Assembly (NCBI RefSeq): GCF_007183175.1
Contig: NZ_AP019807.1
Span: 4,398,001 to 4,462,000 of the forward strand
DNA: 64,000 nucleotides
Direction: 5' to 3'
Origin: Microbulbifer sp. GL-2
GTDB lineage: Bacteria; Pseudomonadota; Gammaproteobacteria; Pseudomonadales; Cellvibrionaceae
The position numbers and the translations under genes were made by a program. Within the stretch, counting starts at the first letter, position 1, and each line of letters opens with the position of its first letter. This document shows positions 60,851-64,000 of the stretch, piece by piece. The notes under the pieces were generated by a model. It did no database searches, was not told the DNA's origin, and saw nothing but the letters and a program-made list of their open reading frames with translations.

Positions 60851-61443
60851 TATAAACGCTATAACCCCACTCAACCCACAACTCCGCCCAAAGCCTTCTT
60901 TTTACCACACACAGTTGAACAGTTAGCAGGTTTATATTGTTTGGTTTTAATAGTGATCTCGAACCGATGGCAGCGGTATCGAAAAACACAAGACAACTGA
61001 ACGCAAAAACAATCCCATTCAACCAACAAACCATCCCTTTCAACGGACAGTTCGATTATCGATTTTATTTCTTCAGCTTTTGAATATAAGGGGAATAAAA
61101 TTTCACTAACGCGAACAATATTTAAGCTCAACCAATACTCGACCGATATCATCAAATAGATTTCAAATTTATTAAAATTATAATTTTGAAATAGGTCAGC
61201 TCAGCTAATCTGCATAAGAAAAATGAAAAACGGAAAATTATAAGCAAGGGAATTGGAGTGAAACTAAAAGTTAGCCACAGGAGTAGCTGACCACTCATCC
61301 GACAAGGCAAGAGAAGCCCATTAAAAAGGGAAATAGAAAAGCGAGCTCTTCAGCCCGCTTTCCCAGAGGCGCTGGCAGAGCCGGCAGCAGGTTACCGCAC
61401 AAACTCTACACGACAACAGTTCTTTCAACGAGCGATCCGCAAA
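60851..61443. other. Intergenic, no supported gene
   Basis: About 590 bp, A+T-rich in the middle. A 94-codon minus-strand frame at 60871-61155 lacks a ribosome site. Near 61337-61362 a stem AAGCGGGC/GCTCGCTT (minus strand, ends in TTTTCT) probably ends the cold-shock transcript. Confidence 0.45.
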
Positions 61444-61659
61444 TCACTCACAGGGAACAACATCTTCCGCCAGCAGTCCTTTGTCACCTTGTTGCATTTC
61501 GAACTCTACCGCCTGCCCTTCATTGAGAGTCTTATAACCCTCGCCGCGGATACTGCGGTAATGAACAAAAATGTCTTCAGTTCCTTCTCCACAGGTGATG
61601 AAGCCATAACCCCGTGCGTTATTAAACCACTTCACAGTACCTGTAACGCGATCACTCAT
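61444..61659 (-). CDS. Cold-shock-domain protein
   Basis: 71 residues, one OB-fold. RNP1 RGYGFITCGEG and RNP2 EDIFVHYRSI bind single-stranded RNA/DNA; TGTVKWFNNARGYGF is the family signature. The 300-bp gap upstream (61660-61958) could carry a long regulatory leader, as in cspA. Confidence 0.92.
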   Translation of the reverse strand: MSDRVTGTVKWFNNARGYGFITCGEGTEDIFVHYRSIRGEGYKTLNEGQAVEFEMQQGDKGLLAEDVVPCE

Positions 61660-61958
61660 TGAGAAAACCTCATTATTGTTATTGCGCCTACCTCAATTAC
61701 CTCATTACTACATTCGGCAAGAGGGGCAAACGCCACCCCATTGTTAACAAACTGCTCCATGCAGAATGCTATCTTGCTTAATCCTTTTGGTAGATACCCA
61801 AAGGACGTACCTTGATTCTTAGATAAAACAGCGCCAGTGTCTAGGTTTCTATGTGAAATAAATACTACGTTTTTACCAGTATGCGTAATTAACCGTCAAA
61901 ATCTCACTTGAAACACATATATAAACTAATCATTTGTACCTTATTGCACTCCCTATAC
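61660..61958. other. Intergenic, possible cold-shock leader
   Basis: 299 bp between the cold-shock gene and the MscS-type gene. No open frame of interest. Length is suited to a structured 5' leader, but no cold box could be identified with confidence. Confidence 0.3.
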
Positions 61959-63065
61959 TCAACTGTCTAACGCGGCCTCGCGTTCTAATGAAGGAATATC
62001 GGCAATATGCACTGTTGAAGTTGGGAATGCGCAAGAAGCACCGTGTTTTTCAACAATATTCAGGATTGTTAACAGAACATCCTGTTTGATTTCGTGATAT
62101 CGGACCCAATCCGTCGTTCGGGTAAATGTATATACGAAGAAATCCAGGGATGACGCTGCAAAACTATTGAAATTGACGATAAGGGTTCGATTGGAATCGA
62201 TTTCAGGATGCTGCTGTAACATATCCTTAACATCGGCCACTATCGTTGCCATCAGGTGGGCATCCTCGTAGCGAATACCAATGGTTTCGAAGATTCTGCG
62301 ATTCAGCATGCGCGAGGGGTTCTCGACAGAAATCTGAGTGAAGATACTGTTGGGCACATACACCGGTCGCATGTCAAAAGTACGGATGCGGGTCAATCGC
62401 CAGCCGATATCCTCGACCGTACCCTCAATCTCTTTGTCCGGGGAGCGTATCCAGTCACCCACTGCGAATGGACGATCTAGGTAGATCATCAAACCGCCGA
62501 AGAAGTTGGCCAAGAGATCTTTGGCTGCAAAACCCACCGCCAGGCCACCGATGCCACCAAAAGCCAACACACCACTGACGCTGTACCCCAGGAACTGCAT
62601 AATAACTATGCCGGCAGTGATAGCGATCGACGCCCGCACCAGCTTTCCGATTGCCCGCACCGTAGTCGCGTCCATCGGCTTGCCGATATAACGGGGATTA
62701 CACAGGTTGCGCTCTGCGCTATGAGAGAAGCGCCAGGCAAACCAGGAGAGCACAAAGATGAGTCCTATTTCCCGCGCCGGCACAGCCAGGGAAAAGATCT
62801 CAGCTCCAGTGGCCTGCCCGGCGCGCTGTGCAGCAACCGTCAGCCCCAGAAGCCATACAAGTACTGGGCCAGGCGGGGACATGGCTCCAACCAAGGCATC
62901 ATCCCAGGGGTTGACCGTCTTCTCAGCCCTTACCCCCAAGCGTTGCACAAAGCGCCCAAAGATCCAGGCTCCCAGTGCCGAAGCCAGCACTATAAGGAAA
63001 ACCCATACTATCCAGACCCGGTTCTCACCCAGCCACGCCAAAAGAATGCTCTCTACGGATTCCAC
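61959..63065 (-). CDS. MscS-type mechanosensitive channel
   Basis: 368 residues. N-terminal helices (about 10-35, 65-85, 100-118), then the pore helix with GVLAFGGIGGLAVGFAAKDLLANF and FFGGLMIYLDRPFAVGDWI beta-domain start. The C-terminal vestibule follows (TTDWVRYHEIKQDVLLTILN). Opens under membrane tension; might also move small solutes. Solitary gene. Confidence 0.88.
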   Translation of the reverse strand: MESVESILLAWLGENRVWIVWVFLIVLASALGAWIFGRFVQRLGVRAEKTVNPWDDALVGAMSPPGPVLVWLLGLTVAAQRAGQATGAEIFSLAVPAREIGLIFVLSWFAWRFSHSAERNLCNPRYIGKPMDATTVRAIGKLVRASIAITAGIVIMQFLGYSVSGVLAFGGIGGLAVGFAAKDLLANFFGGLMIYLDRPFAVGDWIRSPDKEIEGTVEDIGWRLTRIRTFDMRPVYVPNSIFTQISVENPSRMLNRRIFETIGIRYEDAHLMATIVADVKDMLQQHPEIDSNRTLIVNFNSFAASSLDFFVYTFTRTTDWVRYHEIKQDVLLTILNIVEKHGASCAFPTSTVHIADIPSLEREAALDS

Positions 63066-63160
63066 GAATACCCCCTCCGCTCTCTTAAATCAGGCCTGGC
63101 GCTCTACTTTATGGCTCTCACGGCAGCCAGGCCAGTGCCGGTACCAAAGTCTTGCGACCT

Positions 63161-64000
63161 TTAATGCATTATCGACGTCAACCAGTCGCAGGTTCTGCGC
63201 CAGCGCGCACTCTTTTCCAGCTCTGCCCAGGATGTAATGGAAGGTCTACCGCGCATGGCTTTCAAACGTTCACAGGATTCCGCCTGTGGTATGTAGCCCT
63301 GCAAGGCGGCTAGTGCCTCCAGAGCGCCACTGCGATTATTGCAGACTACTCCCATGTCGCAGCCTGCCTCCAGTGCCGCACGAATCCTCTCACCATAACC
63401 ACCGGCAGCACCAGCTCCCTCCATCGACAGGTCGTCGCTAAAGATAACACCGCCAAAGCCCAACCGCCCACGTAAAATATCCTGCAACCAGTAGCGGGAA
63501 AACCCGACTGGCTGGCTGTCGATATTCACAAAGCGAATATGTGCTGGCATGACCGCATCCAGCTCAGAAGCAGCAATACAATCGACAAAGGGCAAGGCAT
63601 CAGACTCCATCACCTGATCCAGAGAGCGCTTATCCACCGGCAGCTCTACATGGCTGTCTTCAAGTACGTGACCATGGCCCGGGAAGTGCTTACCTGTGGT
63701 TGCCATGCCCGCTTCACGCATGCCACGCATAAAAGGGCGCACAAATACCTCCAGGCGTTTGGGGTCCGCGCAAAAGCTGCGATCGCCGATGACCCGACTT
63801 TGCCGGTCATCAGCATCCAATACCGGAGCAAAACTGAAATCCACCCCAACCGCTAACAGCTCAGCCGCCAGGAGCCAGCCAACATCCTGCAACTGTTCCT
63901 CACTCGCTACGGCAGCCAATGCCTGCATAGATGGCAGACGGGTAAACTCCTGCCGAAAACGCTGAACCCGGCCACCCTCTTGATCCACCGCCAATAATAT
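63161..64000 (-). CDS. nagZ: Beta-N-acetylhexosaminidase NagZ, partial at window edge
   Basis: About 280 codons visible; the 5' end lies beyond the right edge (family length about 340). It cleaves GlcNAc from 1,6-anhydroMurNAc peptides during cell-wall recycling. GH3 motifs: AVDQEGGRVQRF, TTGKHFPGHGHVLEDSH (catalytic His loop) and the nucleophile Asp in VIFSDDLSMEGA. Cytoplasmic. Confidence 0.93.
   Translation of the reverse strand: MLLAVDQEGGRVQRFRQEFTRLPSMQALAAVASEEQLQDVGWLLAAELLAVGVDFSFAPVLDADDRQSRVIGDRSFCADPKRLEVFVRPFMRGMREAGMATTGKHFPGHGHVLEDSHVELPVDKRSLDQVMESDALPFVDCIAASELDAVMPAHIRFVNIDSQPVGFSRYWLQDILRGRLGFGGVIFSDDLSMEGAGAAGGYGERIRAALEAGCDMGVVCNNRSGALEALAALQGYIPQAESCERLKAMRGRPSITSWAELEKSARWRRTCDWLTSIMH

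Noticed and set aside
60871..61155. 94-codon minus-strand frame between csiV and the cold-shock gene
   Set aside because: Overlaps the terminator side, has odd composition and no ribosome site.

Overview
The window looks like chromosome of a marine gammaproteobacterium, most like Microbulbifer or another Cellvibrionales relative. This rests on the mix of housekeeping genes: Na+-NQR with NqrM and ApbE, SthA, a long GAPDH, Mfd, CsiV, NagZ and TusDCBE with a YccA-like protein. The taxon is an inference from gene content only. The block sthA, nqrM, apbE, nqrFEDCBA, gap, mfd, csiV, nagZ (about 45.4-64 kb) follows the order I recall from Pseudomonas aeruginosa, so it is probably ancestral backbone.

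Layout. 0-6.1 kb: leftward late genes of a tailed phage (P22-type portal, large and small terminase subunits, two holin-like proteins, an M15 endolysin, a HExxH protein), cut by the left window edge; no phage integrase or tRNA is visible. 6.1-8.3 kb: small accessory genes, including a peptide with a textbook double-glycine leader, a Cys-rich protein and two 74-bp direct repeats that carry promoter-like sequences. 8.28-9.56 kb: an intact-looking IS3-family element. 9.56-13.45 kb: seven integron-type gene cassettes with attC sites but no integrase (a CALIN). One attC is split by an IS1111-group (IS110 family) element, and one 354-bp cassette is present twice without a difference.

14.5-35.1 kb: backbone and accessory operons. 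These are a lipoprotein, a sugar-nucleotide epimerase, a three-gene RND efflux operon, a four-gene operon that is not a familiar pathway (VTT membrane protein, six-hairpin-type glycosidase, GT4 glycosyltransferase, alkaline-phosphatase/EEP fusion), a Bax-inhibitor-1 protein, tusDCBE, yjbQ and trmA. 35.5-36.8 kb: a second, decayed IS3-family element that cuts the distal cassette of the main integron.

36.8-44.9 kb: a sedentary chromosomal integron. intI lies at the right end on the plus strand, and ten cassettes extend leftward on the minus strand. attC sites lie between them, again with an IS1111-group element inside one attC. A near-consensus LexA box lies just upstream of intI, which suggests SOS control. 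Most cassette genes are short and unknown; recognisable ones are a phosphatase-like protein, a cupin, a GNAT acetyltransferase, lipoproteins and an unusually large TPR/S41 protein.

44.9-64 kb: thioesterase, sthA, the complete Na+-NQR operon with its maturation factors, gap, mfd, csiV, a cold-shock protein, an MscS-type channel and the 3' part of nagZ. Two strong hairpins, one before nqrA and one inside the start of apbE, may control expression across the NQR operon. No rRNA, tRNA or CRISPR array was found.
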